A DNA stretch of 64,000 nt from Edaphochlamys debaryana (taxonomy: Eukaryota > Chlorophyta > Chlorophyceae > Chlamydomonadales), in contig JAEHOE010000037.1 in the NCBI GenBank assembly GCA_016858145.1, positions 558,001 to 622,000 on the forward strand, read 5' to 3'. Every line of letters begins with the position of its first letter. Within the stretch, counting starts at the first letter, position 1. Under the pieces are notes generated by a model, which ran no database searches, was not told where the DNA came from, and worked only from the letters and a program-made list of their open reading frames with translations. Position numbers and translations under genes: made by a program. Positions 34,801 through 44,638 of the stretch are shown here, one piece after another.

Positions 34801-37800
34801 CTGGTCTCAGCTTGCACTGATTCGCGCTGACATGCCCCGACCTGCCTGCTTTCGCAGGCCACCCTACTGGGGGCTTGGGTGCGGACGAGAGCGGGCGTGG
34901 GCGCCGGTTCCCGGGGCCTCCCTCATTCCCAACCGAATCAAGCTGCGAATCTACGTGTAAGGCCCCATTGCACGAGGGAGGAGCGGACTGCCAACCTCTG
35001 CCGGGCCTTGCGTGCACCACCAGTCCCCACATGCGTTCTCACATCTGCCCCTGACTTCTGCCCCCCCCTATTCCTGCTCCCCTCGCCCTTGCAGCTACGA
35101 CCTGCCTGCCAATGTGGCCTTCCCCCTGTCCTTTGTAAGCAGCCGCATGTAACCCCGTGCTACTAGCGTCCCGCGCCTCTACGTTTTCAAGCGCCTACTG
35201 GCCGGGACCCAGCTGCATGCGCACTGTAACACGCGCTGCCCCCGCCTATCCCGACGCAGAACGACGGGATTCACGACATGGGTGTGGACACCTATGAAAC
35301 GGACAAGCGTTTCCTGGTGGGTGGTTTGGTGGCTGGGTGTATGACGGCGTGTGTGGTGCAATGCATGCGGTGCGGTGCATGGGGTGCCGTGCGCGCATGG
35401 CATGGCGTGGTAACCGACGAGGCGGACCAGTGCTTCCTTGCGGCCGGCCACGTGCCCGGCCGAAGGGGCGAGGGTGCAGCGCTCTTGAGGTGGCGTAGCG
35501 AAGACGAGTTGCAACATGTGGGATTGAGGCAGAGCTGCCTCTACTGCCCCTCTTTTGCCCTTCCCACTGCAGGAGCGGCTTCTGAGGGATCCCGAAGTGC
35601 GGACAGGTGAAGCCGCAAGCATAGCCTTCAGTGCCTGGCGCGCCATAGCCTCCGTCCTCCGCTTCTGGGCTTGCGGCTTTCCCGTCCTCACACCGCGCGT
35701 CCCTCCCATATCCCCCTGCCCCCAGAGAACCCCGAGGAAGCCAACCTCTTCTACATGCACCCCTTCTCCTACTCTTACTCGTCCAACACCAACCCCCCAA
35801 CGAACCAGGTACGGAACAGAGCAGCGATATCTTTGCTGCCCCGACCACACCTGCCCATACCGCCCCTGCGTTTGCGCTCAGCCTGTGGGCTCTACAGCTA
35901 GCCTCCGATGACTCGCAACCTGACGCATCCCATATCTTGCTGTTCGCCTGCCGCCCGCCCGCCGTACAGATCATGCATGTGGTCAACTACGTGGCCCAGA
36001 ATTATCCGTACTACAACCGCAGCGGGGGCCGGGACCACTTCCTGTGGGCCACGGGCGACCGAGGCGTGTGCTACGTGCCGCAAAACGTGAGCACCTCAAT
36101 TCCCTGCCCGCCCCTCTCAACGTCTCAAGCCTGCCCTGCCCCGTGCAAGTTCCCTTCCGAACAACGGGGTGACTCCTGTAGCCGACCGTTGGTTTTGTTC
36201 GTACACGTGCATGGGGCCGCAGATCTCCAAGGTCATGTACGTGACCCTGTTTGGGCTGCACGCGTTCATGTACGACGGCGACAACGCCACGTTCCTGCGG
36301 CCGCTGCCCACACGGCACGCGGCGCACGGCTGCTTCGACCCACGCAAGGATATCATGGCGCCGCCGTGGTGGGTGGGGTGGGGTGTGAAGGGCTGCTCGC
36401 ATGAGCCTGGGTGGGGTGTGGTGGGCATTGCCCGGGCGTGGTCTGGGCACAGGCCGGTGCGCGCAGGCAAGGGCCGACCCCCACGTTCTCCCGCCCCGCA
36501 GGTACGACAACAAGCTCGGGCTCAGCAACGCACCCGCGGTGTACGAGGAGCTGGTGGCCAACAACGGCTCCGACCCCGGACGAGACATTTTGTTCTTCTT
36601 TGCGGGCAAGTGGGGTTGGTTGGTTGGGTTCGCGCTCGGGGGTTGGGGCCGGGCGGTGGGATGGGGGTGCGGGTGGGGGTGGAGAGCGGGCGGGCAAGTG
36701 GGGTGGGCCCCAAAATCGTTTCCCAAGCCTTTCTCAGACCCCAGCTCGTTGCAGTCATAGATGAATTTGTGCGGCTCTCCCATGTTGGTGCGCCAGGCTT
36801 GCGTTGCGGGCGTGCAGGTTGGGCGGCCCCCGCAAACATTCGACAGCATTCGGTACCAAGCATGTCCGGGACAATGTCCTTGTGAGGTCGCACGAAGGCC
36901 GGCCGATGACTCCAATGGCGTCTATAGTGTAATCCTAGTCACCGAAAATGCATATGGGGGAATCCTGAAGTGCTCGGCGCAATGCCTCGCGATCATGCCG
37001 AGCACTTCCGCGTCGCACAAACGGGCAATGACGAGGCTCCAGCGACACTCTCAATGTATAAAAAAGCTATGAAAGGCAAGTACTAGGTACTAGTGGGGGT
37101 AGAGCCTAGTGAGTGAGTGCCGTAAGTGCAGGGGACCACGCTGCCCCCGCACTCCTGCCCTGAAATGCCTTGAATGCTGTCTGAAGCTGTTATGCAATTC
37201 CCGGGCCCTGATCCACCAAACCCGCAGGTACGGTGCGGTTGCATGACACGGCCGGCATCTACAGCGGCGGCGTGCGCCAGGCGCTGGCAATCCACCTGTC
37301 GGCGCTAAAGAACTCCTCCGCCAACACCAGCGACGTGCTCTTCAGCGACGGTGAGGGCCCTCGGCTCCGTATGTATCAGCTGCACCTGTGCTACTTTCGG
37401 GGTCTCAGCCACACCTCAGGTCCACTCCTGCTGTCACGGGGTTGGCTCTCCGCGTTGGCCTAGCTTGGCTAGGTCCTCACCGCTGATGTGTGCGTCGTTG
37501 GCTCTCCGCGCGACAGGGCACGTGGCAAACTACGAGACGCTACACAAGAGGTCCAAGTAGGGCCCTGGGCGCTGGGGCGCCCATGCTGATGGGCCTCCTG
37601 GGGGCCGGACGTATCGCAGAGCCCTGCCTGGCGCGCAGGCGCACCTCAGCGCTGCCTCGTAGTCGCCGGCCGCAGCCCATCCCATCCACAAGCCTTCCTG
37701 AGTTCATGCTTGCCCTTTCCGCCCAGGTTCTGCATCGCCCCACACGGTGGCGGCTTCGGCACCCGCCTCACGGTGAGTACACGCGCAGCTGCCGAGCCCT

Positions 37801-38559
37801 CTTTCCATACGTCGGCCCTGCGCTTATCACCATCGCGCCCTCGCCCTCACTACTGCGCTGCACAGGAGGCCATGGCCACTGGCTGCGTACCCGTCATCAT
37901 CCAGGTAAGGAGGCAGAACCGCCTCAGGCAGCCTGTCAGCAGATCGCGGCGCGTCCTTTCATCAAGCCCCTCGCCCTCGTCATCCCTTTGCTCAATGCGG
38001 TTCAGGAACGCCTGCCCATCCCCAAACCCTTACACGCCCCATGGCCTCCCTCTGAACCCCTCGCTTCCCTCCGCTCTGAATCCACAGGACCAGGTGTACC
38101 AGCCGTACGAGGCGGACGGCGTGCTGCCGTACGACGAGTTCTCGCTGCGCCTGGGCAAGGCCGACATCCCGCTCATCGTGCCCATGCTGCGGGCGGTGTC
38201 GGAGGAGCGCCTGCGCCGGCTGCGGCTCAACATGGCCAAGTACTACGGGTGAGCAGGCGGGCTGGCCGCTGGCAAGCGCAGGAAGAGGGCCTGTGTGTAG
38301 AAGCCGGCACGGTAACAGGCCCGGCAAGCGCCGCCTGCTGCCGCAAGCCCTTCTCACAGCCCCGTCCTGACCCCGACGCGCGTCCTGCCCCGCGCTTCCC
38401 GCCCCCAGGGCCTTCCTGTGGAATGAGTCCAACGGCGGCAAGGCCTACGAGTACATGATTGCGGCGCTAGAGCAGCGGCTGCACCGCATCTGGGGCCGCC
38501 TGTGGGGCGACTCACGGCGGCACAGGAACGCCCGGGCCCTGCGCGGGTTGGGGCACTGA
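31816..38559 (+). CDS. EGF-like/exostosin-domain (GT47-type) glycosyltransferase, complete paralogue
   Basis: Twenty-six exons, 743 aa: 31816-32204, 32515-32534, 32622-32648, 32753-32826, 33091-33120, 33230-33286, 33507-33533, 33661-33788, 34022-34100, 34296-34349, 34502-34533, 34669-34743, 34858-34956, 35095-35134, 35260-35316, 35573-35606, 35726-35808, 35970-36086, 36223-36368, 36502-36605, 37228-37350, 37517-37556, 37727-37772, 37866-37904, 38088-38248, 38409-38559. The end of exon 6 is the least certain. A hydrophobic N-terminus (MIGWVGFLLLAMQG) suggests a signal peptide or anchor. EGF-like blocks include RGNCNAELGICECPFGYSG, MCMKGYQGHTCG and CQGRGTCNRGFCHCK. The exostosin part has RIYVYDLPANVAF, HFLWATGDRG, AAHGCFDPRKD, DILFFFAG, KFCIAPHGGGFGTRLTEAMA and GCVPVIIQDQVYQPYE. 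Four donors are GC. Secretory-pathway glycosyltransferase by family; substrate unknown. Confidence 0.88.
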
Positions 38560-39078
38560 GGGGAGCGTGATTGATTGGAGGAGAGGCATGCGCTACCGTA
38601 GGCTGTGAGTGGGGCGTAGCCCGGGAGAAGGGCTGCTAGACGTCAGGTGGCGTGTGGAGGCTTCGCGCCGAGGGGGCATGAAAGGGCGCTGGATACGCGT
38701 CCGTGGGATCGATGTAGGTGAGCGGGAGGGGTAGCAATGGTGTGGGGGAGGGGGGGCCGTGTATTGTGGGATTTTGAGATGAGGGGGCAGCGCTGGCTAG
38801 TTAGTGGTCGCGGAGACGTTTCTGATTATGATCAGGCCGCCGGAAGAGAGTGAGCAGGCTGCGGCGAGCACAAGTGCGAGTTCAATTAGCCGAAGGAAGC
38901 GACCCAGTCCCGGGTCGCCTGGACCCGACACCCCCGGCACAGCCCTCCCCCGCCTACCCACCAGCCCTTCCGCAACGCCCTCGATGTTGCACACTCTCAA
39001 CTCACCTACTGGCCGCTGCAGCGCAAAACGCGACTAAATGTAAAAAGGGCCCTTGAACAGCAGCTGGACAAAAACTTA
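38560..39078. other. 3' flank of the second exostosin gene
   Basis: Probably 3' UTR. A TGTAA at 39039-39043, 480 nt after the stop, is the best poly(A) candidate. It lies only about 40 bp from the tRNA gene. Confidence 0.4.
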
Positions 39079-39163
39079 TGGAGGTTGCGGGGTTTGAGCC
39101 CGCGACTTCTCGAATCTTTGAGCAGATTGCAAATCGAGCGCTCTACCACTGAGCTAAACCCCC
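39079..39163 (-). tRNA. tRNA-Ala (anticodon TGC) with a 13-nt intron
   Basis: The minus strand folds as a tRNA: acceptor GGGGGTT pairs with AACCTCC plus discriminator A; D-arm GCTC-AGTGGTAGA-GCGC; anticodon stem CTCGA/TCGAG. The anticodon loop starts TTTGCA and is interrupted by about 13 nt after position 37, the standard tRNA intron site. T-arm stem is GCGGG/CCCGC. The G3:U70 wobble pair, the alanine identity element, is present. The T-loop is CTCAAAC instead of TTCRANY, so position 54 is C. It sits at the outer edge of a large inverted repeat. Confidence 0.9.
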
Positions 39164-39606
39164 GTCGTCAGAAGTGGCCAAAAGGGTGATTGTCGGCGTA
39201 CACATCCACTGCAAAGCCGCCCAACACGCCACCCCGGGGTCAGCCCGCAGGCGTTGCTCCTCGGGGCTGGCGCGCTGGGCGTCCCCGGGGCCTGCCCAGG
39301 GCCCGCCGCGGTCACGCCTCGCGAGGGCTTCGGGAGCTGAGGCGGGGCTCAGGAGGTGCAAGCCTTGGAGAGTGCCCGGGCGAGGGCGGTGGAGAGGGCA
39401 GCGGGCAGAAGGTCGTGGCGGGGCAGGAGGGAGAGGGGAGAGGGCTCCGTGAAGGGGTCGGTCGTCGGTGGGAGTGCTTCGCGTGAGGGCACTGTGGAGC
39501 GGGCAGTGGTAAGGGCAACTAGGAAGGCAGTAGGGGCTGGGGGGGTGAGTTGCGGTAGTGGGGCATGTGCCTGCGGAGGGAGGGCAGTGGGGAGAGGACG
39601 GTGGGG
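39096..39606. repeat. Left arm of a ~500-bp inverted repeat
   Basis: It matches 40153-40648 in reverse complement, over 90% identical by eye with two small indels. It includes the 5' two thirds of the tRNA-Ala gene. The inner end is at about 39606 (GGAGAGGACGGTGGG). Confidence 0.85.
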
Positions 39607-40152
39607 AGAGGGGCGTCATACTCGGGGAACCGTGTCGCGTTACAGCGGCTTTAGCGGAGCTAAGCGTGCCATCGTGCTCTCCGCTGCATTGCGCTTTGCT
39701 ATTAACCTCCCCCACTGCCCTTCCTCCACAGCCCGGCGTCCGGCGAGCTCCCCCTACTCGTCCCGCACGTGCTGCCCAAGCACCCCTGCCACCCCTGCAC
39801 AAACACACCGCATTGCTGCTGACGACTGCTACAACAGCTCGCACAGCTTCGTCTTATACAGGTGAATCGGTTTACTGGCATCGGGAGCGAGGCCGTTACA
39901 CACATTCCGCCGGCGACCTCGACGCCACCGACGGCTCAGGAAAGTAGGCTTCCAGTAAGGGCCGTCCTGGGCCGTCGCGCGCTTACCATAGCCTGCCCAC
40001 CTGGTCTGCTGTTCGTGGCCACCGCTGCTCAGCTGCATCCCCGACTACATCGTCCGCGCGTACCACTCCGTGTAGTGCTAGAAAGCCTTGTTGCTTGTGT
40101 GCTATGCGGGAGCTATGCCCACCTCCCCCAAGCACCCCTGCCCCCAAGCGAA
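39607..40152. other. Spacer between the inverted-repeat arms
   Basis: 546 bp, no recognisable gene. A stretch near 40027 (GCTCAGCTGCATCCCC, then CATCGTCCG) resembles one at about 48917, so the spacer holds part of a dispersed repeat family. Confidence 0.4.
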
Positions 40153-40648
40153 CCCACCGCCCTCTCCCCACTGCCCTCCCTCCGCAGCCACATGCCCCAC
40201 TACCGCAACTCACCCCCCCACTGCCTTCCTAGCTGCCCTTACCACTGCCCGCTCCACAGTGCCCTCAGGCGAAGCACTCCCACTGACCCCTTCACGGAGC
40301 CCTCTCCCCTCTCCCTCCTGTCCTGTCACGACCTTCTGCCCGCTGCCCTCTCCACCGCCCTCGCCCGGGCACTCTCCAAGGCTTACACCGCCAGAGCCCC
40401 ACCTCAGCTCCCGAAGCCCTCGCGAGGCGTGACCGCGGCGGGCCCTGGGCAGGCCCCGGGGACGCCCAGCGCGCCAGCCCCGAGGAGCAACGCCTGCGGG
40501 CTGACCCCGGGGTGGCGTGTTGGGCGGCTTTGCAGTGGATGTGTACGCCGACAATCACCCTTTTGGCCACTTCTGACGACGGGGGTTTAGCTCAGTGGTA
40601 GAGCGCTCGATTTGCAATCTGCTCAAAGATTCGAGAAGTCGCGGGCTC
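40153..40648. repeat. Right arm of the inverted repeat
   Basis: Reverse complement of 39096-39606. Homology stops abruptly at 40648 inside the T-arm of the copied tRNA. From there the sequence (CCTCCCTCCTTAAC) is unrelated. Confidence 0.85.
40581..40648 (+). pseudogene. Truncated tRNA-Ala copy
   Basis: Identical to the intact tRNA from its first base through the anticodon arm, intron and 5' half of the T-arm (GTCGCGGGCTC). It lacks the rest of the T-loop, the 3' T-stem and the 3' acceptor strand, so it cannot fold as a tRNA. Confidence 0.9.
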
Positions 40649-40972
40649 CCTCCCTCCTTAACGGCTGCAGGGAATCGCGCCGTGGCAACGACCTCTTACG
40701 GCCCCCATCCACGCTGTGCCCCCAGCCTTGCCGGCGGGCTCCCCAACAACGCTGCAGTGCAACGGTCAAGTACCCCACACGTGCCACCTGCACCCTCCAC
40801 GCCCTCAGCCTCACTCCACGCCTGCTTCGAAGCATACCGGCGTGCTGGCGCCCCGGCACGACCTGCATGCACCACGGACGCCCCAATGCACCCATGCTGC
40901 ATCCCTCGGCGGACGACCGCTGACCCACCCCGCCCACACCTACGGTGCACCTTCTGTCCGCTGACCCACCCG

Positions 40973-43917
40973 CTACACCTGCTGCTGCTGCCGCTGCGCC
41001 TGCTTCGCCATGGCCTCCAGGCTGCTCGCGAAGAAGGCCCGGAAGTTGTCCCCCACCGCCGCCGCCAGCGCCTCCACGGCCATGCCCCGGGCCTCGGCGG
41101 CGTCCGCCAAAATCTGGGGGGAGGGCAGCGGAGGGGGAGGGGGTGCGGGTGGGGGTGGCAGAGGGCCCGGTCCAAGAAGGAGCCAGGGAGGCACAGTGCG
41201 CGCTGTAGTGCAGTGCGCGTCCGCGGTGCCGTTCCTCCTGGCTCAAGCCGCTGTGACTAGAGAGGAGGCCTCTTGGTACGAGACACACCGAAGCACCCCC
41301 TCCCGCCTCCCAGTCCACACACCCTCACCGCCGGCCCAAGCCGCTGTCACTAGAAAGGACCAGACCAAAAGGCACCCGACACGGACCCTGAGAGATCCCT
41401 CACCCCGCCACTCCACTCCCGCACACGCACTCCCATGCCCCCCCCTCCCCCTCCCAGTCCACCCCATCCCCCCCCACCGCCCGCATGCCCTCGTCCACTC
41501 GGTCGGCTGAGCTCTGGTCGCTCTCCAGCAGCAGCCGCTCCGGGGGCACCGCCGCCAGGCGCTGCAGCAGACCGGCGCGGCGGTCGGGGCGGGCGTTGAT
41601 GACGGAGGAGAAGCTGGGGCCGGGTCGGAGGGGAGGGACAGGGGTAAACTTTGGCGGCTTGGAAGCTGAAGAGGATATTTGAAGAGGGTGTATTTTGGGC
41701 TGGGGAAGGTTGAGTAGTAGGCAGGTAGGGCGGTGTTTGCTTTCCTTCGACAGCTCCTGGTCCTGCCGTGGAGGGACGGACTTCGTGCGGTCTTTAGTTA
41801 AACCTCCCCCCCCCCCAACGCTGTCGCTTGCCTGAAGTAGATGCGGTCGCCCACGCCCCCCGGCAGCCGCGTGAAGCCCTTCACCAGGTCCACACTGCCG
41901 CCGTAGCTGGGGTGGGGTGGGGAGGGGTGGGATGGAACGGGACACAGGAGCGGGCGTTTTGCCTCAACTGACATTGGGTGTCCTGTCCTACTCGTGCTGC
42001 TGCTCGGCTCGAAGATGCCGGTCAGGCATGCTCCAGCAACAAGTATGTCCCACCTCGGCCCGGCCCATCGGGCACCGGGCACGCCTGCGACCCCTCCCCC
42101 CTCACCTGTGCCCACAACCCCCCTCGCCTGTGCCCACAAGCCCCCTCGCCTGTGCCCACAAGCCCCCTCGCCTGTGCAGCATGATCTTGGGTGGGCAGCC
42201 CGAGGGCCCCAGGCGCCGCAGCAGGTCCTGCAGGTGCCCGTACGACTGGGGAGGGAGGGGGGCGGGGCCAAGCCAAGGAGACGGTCTGGTTGATCCTGCA
42301 CCATCCCCCCACTCCATTTCTACTTGCCAGCCGGCATCCCAATGACACCGTCCGCCCGCCCTTTCCCTCTCCCTTTCCCTCCTCTGCCTTTACTGCTCGG
42401 CAAGTCTCAACCAGTCCCGCCTCCCCAAACCCCCCACCACTCTGCCACGCTTTCTTTCACTCCCAGCTCCCATTGCGCTCGTGAACAACCCCCTTCTCCC
42501 CCGCCCCCCCTTCTCCCTCGGCCTACACGAGCACCACCACCCCATCCCCGGCCCCACCTGCACGCAGTGCATGGACACGGGCCGCCCGAGCTCCGCCGCC
42601 AGCGCCAGGTGCGCCTCGGTGAGGGCCAGCTGGTGGGCAAAGGAGGGCTGCGGGAGGATCGGGGGTAGAGGGGGCGGTGGAGGGGGCGGACTGGCCTGAG
42701 CGCCACCGGGCAAGCACCACGAGGCACGTGTCCCCCCCCCGCCCGCAACCTAGGCACTGCCTCCAAACGCTATACGGCACCCACACGGCCCGATTGCTGC
42801 GCAGGCCCGCTCTTGAAGGGCTCGGCCCCCCACCCCTGCACGACCGCACCTTGAGCCGAGTCCCTGGCACCACGGCCGCCCGGTCCAGCCCAAACTCCCC
42901 CACCAGGGCCCCCGGGTGCTCCCCGAGCAGCCGCCGCAGCTCCCCCAGCCACTCGCCCGGGGCCCGCACGCGCCCGCGTGCCCCCGCACTCGTGGAGGGG
43001 CCGCAGCCGCAGCCCTCGTCTCCTGACCCTCCAACCCCGGCCCCGCCTGGGCCTGGGCCTGGGCCTGGGGCTCCGTCGCCGCCGGCGGGGGTCCCCGCGG
43101 GTGGCGGCTGGACTCGTGGGCTCGTCCCTCCAGATCCGGATCCAGAGCTGGAGCTCCCGCTGGATCTGGATCTGGATCCCGACATGGCTGCCAGCAGTTG
43201 GGGGTGGTTGACCGGGGCATCCTTGCCGTTGGGCGGGGAGTCCAGCAGGGCGGCGGGGTCGGAGAGCTGAGTGTCGCTGAGGGCGTGCAGGTGTGCGAAC
43301 CATGGGTGCACGCCGAAGCAGGGGATGACCTGGTGTCATAGGGCACACCGGTACGTCCAAAGGAGGGGGTTCTGAGTAACCCCGTGAAAGGGCCGGCTCA
43401 TCGAGGGGAAGGTGAGGGGCGCGCGTGGACGCAGCTCAAGGCCGCCCCCCCCCCATGGTCTGTTTCGGTCGCTCCAGTTGCTTGCGTCTCTCGCCCTTTC
43501 CGTCCCCGAAGGCCCTGAGCTGTGGCTGGCTTAGCCCACCCCAACCCACCCCCACCCCCCTCTTGCCTTGCCCGGTGCCGCCTTGGCCAGCTCCTCCACT
43601 GCGCCCCAGTCGCCCGCTCGGGTGCCCATAACCGCGAGGCAGGGTGTGCGCAGGTCCCGCACCCGGCGGCCGGCGTCATGTGGGTCGTCCTGCAGGGGGC
43701 AGAGGGGATCGACGGACGGTGCTTGGGGCCCGGTGAGAAGGGCGGCGGATGATCGGGGGGCAGGGCGGAGGCTTAGGGCCCGGTGAGGAGTACGGCGGGG
43801 GGCGGCAGAGGGTACCGGCATGGGCTGCACGCGCACCTGGGGATGACAGTGCGCGTCGCCTATGCCAAAGCGGGTCAGGAGCGAGGCGTCTGGCAGTGCC
43901 GCGGTCGTGGTTGACAT
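40973..43917 (-). CDS. TatD-family metal-dependent hydrolase (deoxyribonuclease-type)
   Basis: Eight exons: 43837-43917, 43567-43689, 42850-43329, 42558-42647, 42172-42245, 41832-41906, 41478-41613, 40973-41113; 399 aa, phases close. Metal ligands of the TatD barrel are all visible: GDAHCHPQ (HxH), GEFGLDRA (Glu), SMHCVQ (His), IMLHSYGGSVD (His) and LLLESDQSS (Asp). The core also reads CFGVHPWFAHLHAL and GDNFRAFF. In the family these are Mg-dependent nucleases or related hydrolases. A ~75-residue Gly/Ser/Pro-rich loop interrupts the barrel after GVHPWF. Three introns use GC donors (after 43567, 42172, 41832). The 42172 donor sits in a 22-bp tandem array that also offers a GT donor at 42106, adding 22 in-frame residues. 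An upstream in-frame ATG near 44132 could add a leader. Confidence 0.88.
42106..42180 (-). repeat. 22-bp tandem array carrying repeated 5' splice sites of the TatD gene
   Basis: On the minus strand CACAG|GCGAGGGGG recurs with exon-end positions 42172, 42150 and 42128. The last copy at 42106 reads CACAG|GTGAGGGG. The spacing is exactly 22 bp. Confidence 0.9.
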
Positions 43918-44638
43918 GTTCGCAAGCGGTGTTGTTAGCCGGACCGGGCGTGGCGAGGAGCGGTGCGGGACGCCTGCAAAGGGCACTTCAGGAGGGGCTG
44001 TCGATGCCCCTTGCGAAGGTCTCGGGCCCAAATCCACCGGCGCCAGCTCCCCTCCGAGCGCACCCTTGTTCACGAAGGCTCCGTCACCGATCCCGCAGCG
44101 GCTGGTCGCTGCCAGCGGGAGCGCTCGCATCAGTCCCGGGATAATGAGCGTGCCATACACCGGGTGACAGCTACGGTCTAAAATGCATGGCAGTGCTTGT
44201 GTTTCTTTGCAGAGGTGGGGCAAGCGGGCGGGTGCAATGCTCAGGGCGTGGTCTCCCCCAGCCCCTTTCGCGCGAATGAGCCGGGACGGCCCCATCTCGG
44301 TGCGGGGCTCGGCAGGCCTGGGCAACTGCACAAACACTCCACAAACGTAGAACTACTGCTACACAAACTTATACGGCTGAACGCAGCGCTTACCGAGATA
44401 CTCGAAGTGTTGCGCGACACTTGCAGCTAGCCTTTGCGCCTTGCTCAACTACAGAGGCGTGTACTCACGCATATCAGTCGCTATAATAACTCAAGGCTTA
44501 CAACAAGCGAAGCTAAGCCCGCTTGGGACATTCCATTCCTCCCTACCCAAGGCAGCCGGAAGTGCCTTGACTTCAGCAAACTTGACGAGAACCACCTGAA
44601 GCGCGCGGCCTGCCCGCGCGGCCTACGCGGCCTACAAG
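43918..44638. promoter_or_regulatory. Head-to-head intergenic region between TatD and CFAP263
   Basis: About 720 bp between start codons on opposite strands. The minus-strand frame stays open upstream of 43917 and could encode an N-terminal extension. Otherwise no recognisable element. Confidence 0.4.

Noticed and set aside
39143..39844. 233-codon minus frame in the inverted repeat
   Set aside because: Crosses the arm-spacer junction and overlaps the tRNA gene; Pro/Ala/Arg-rich with no domain.
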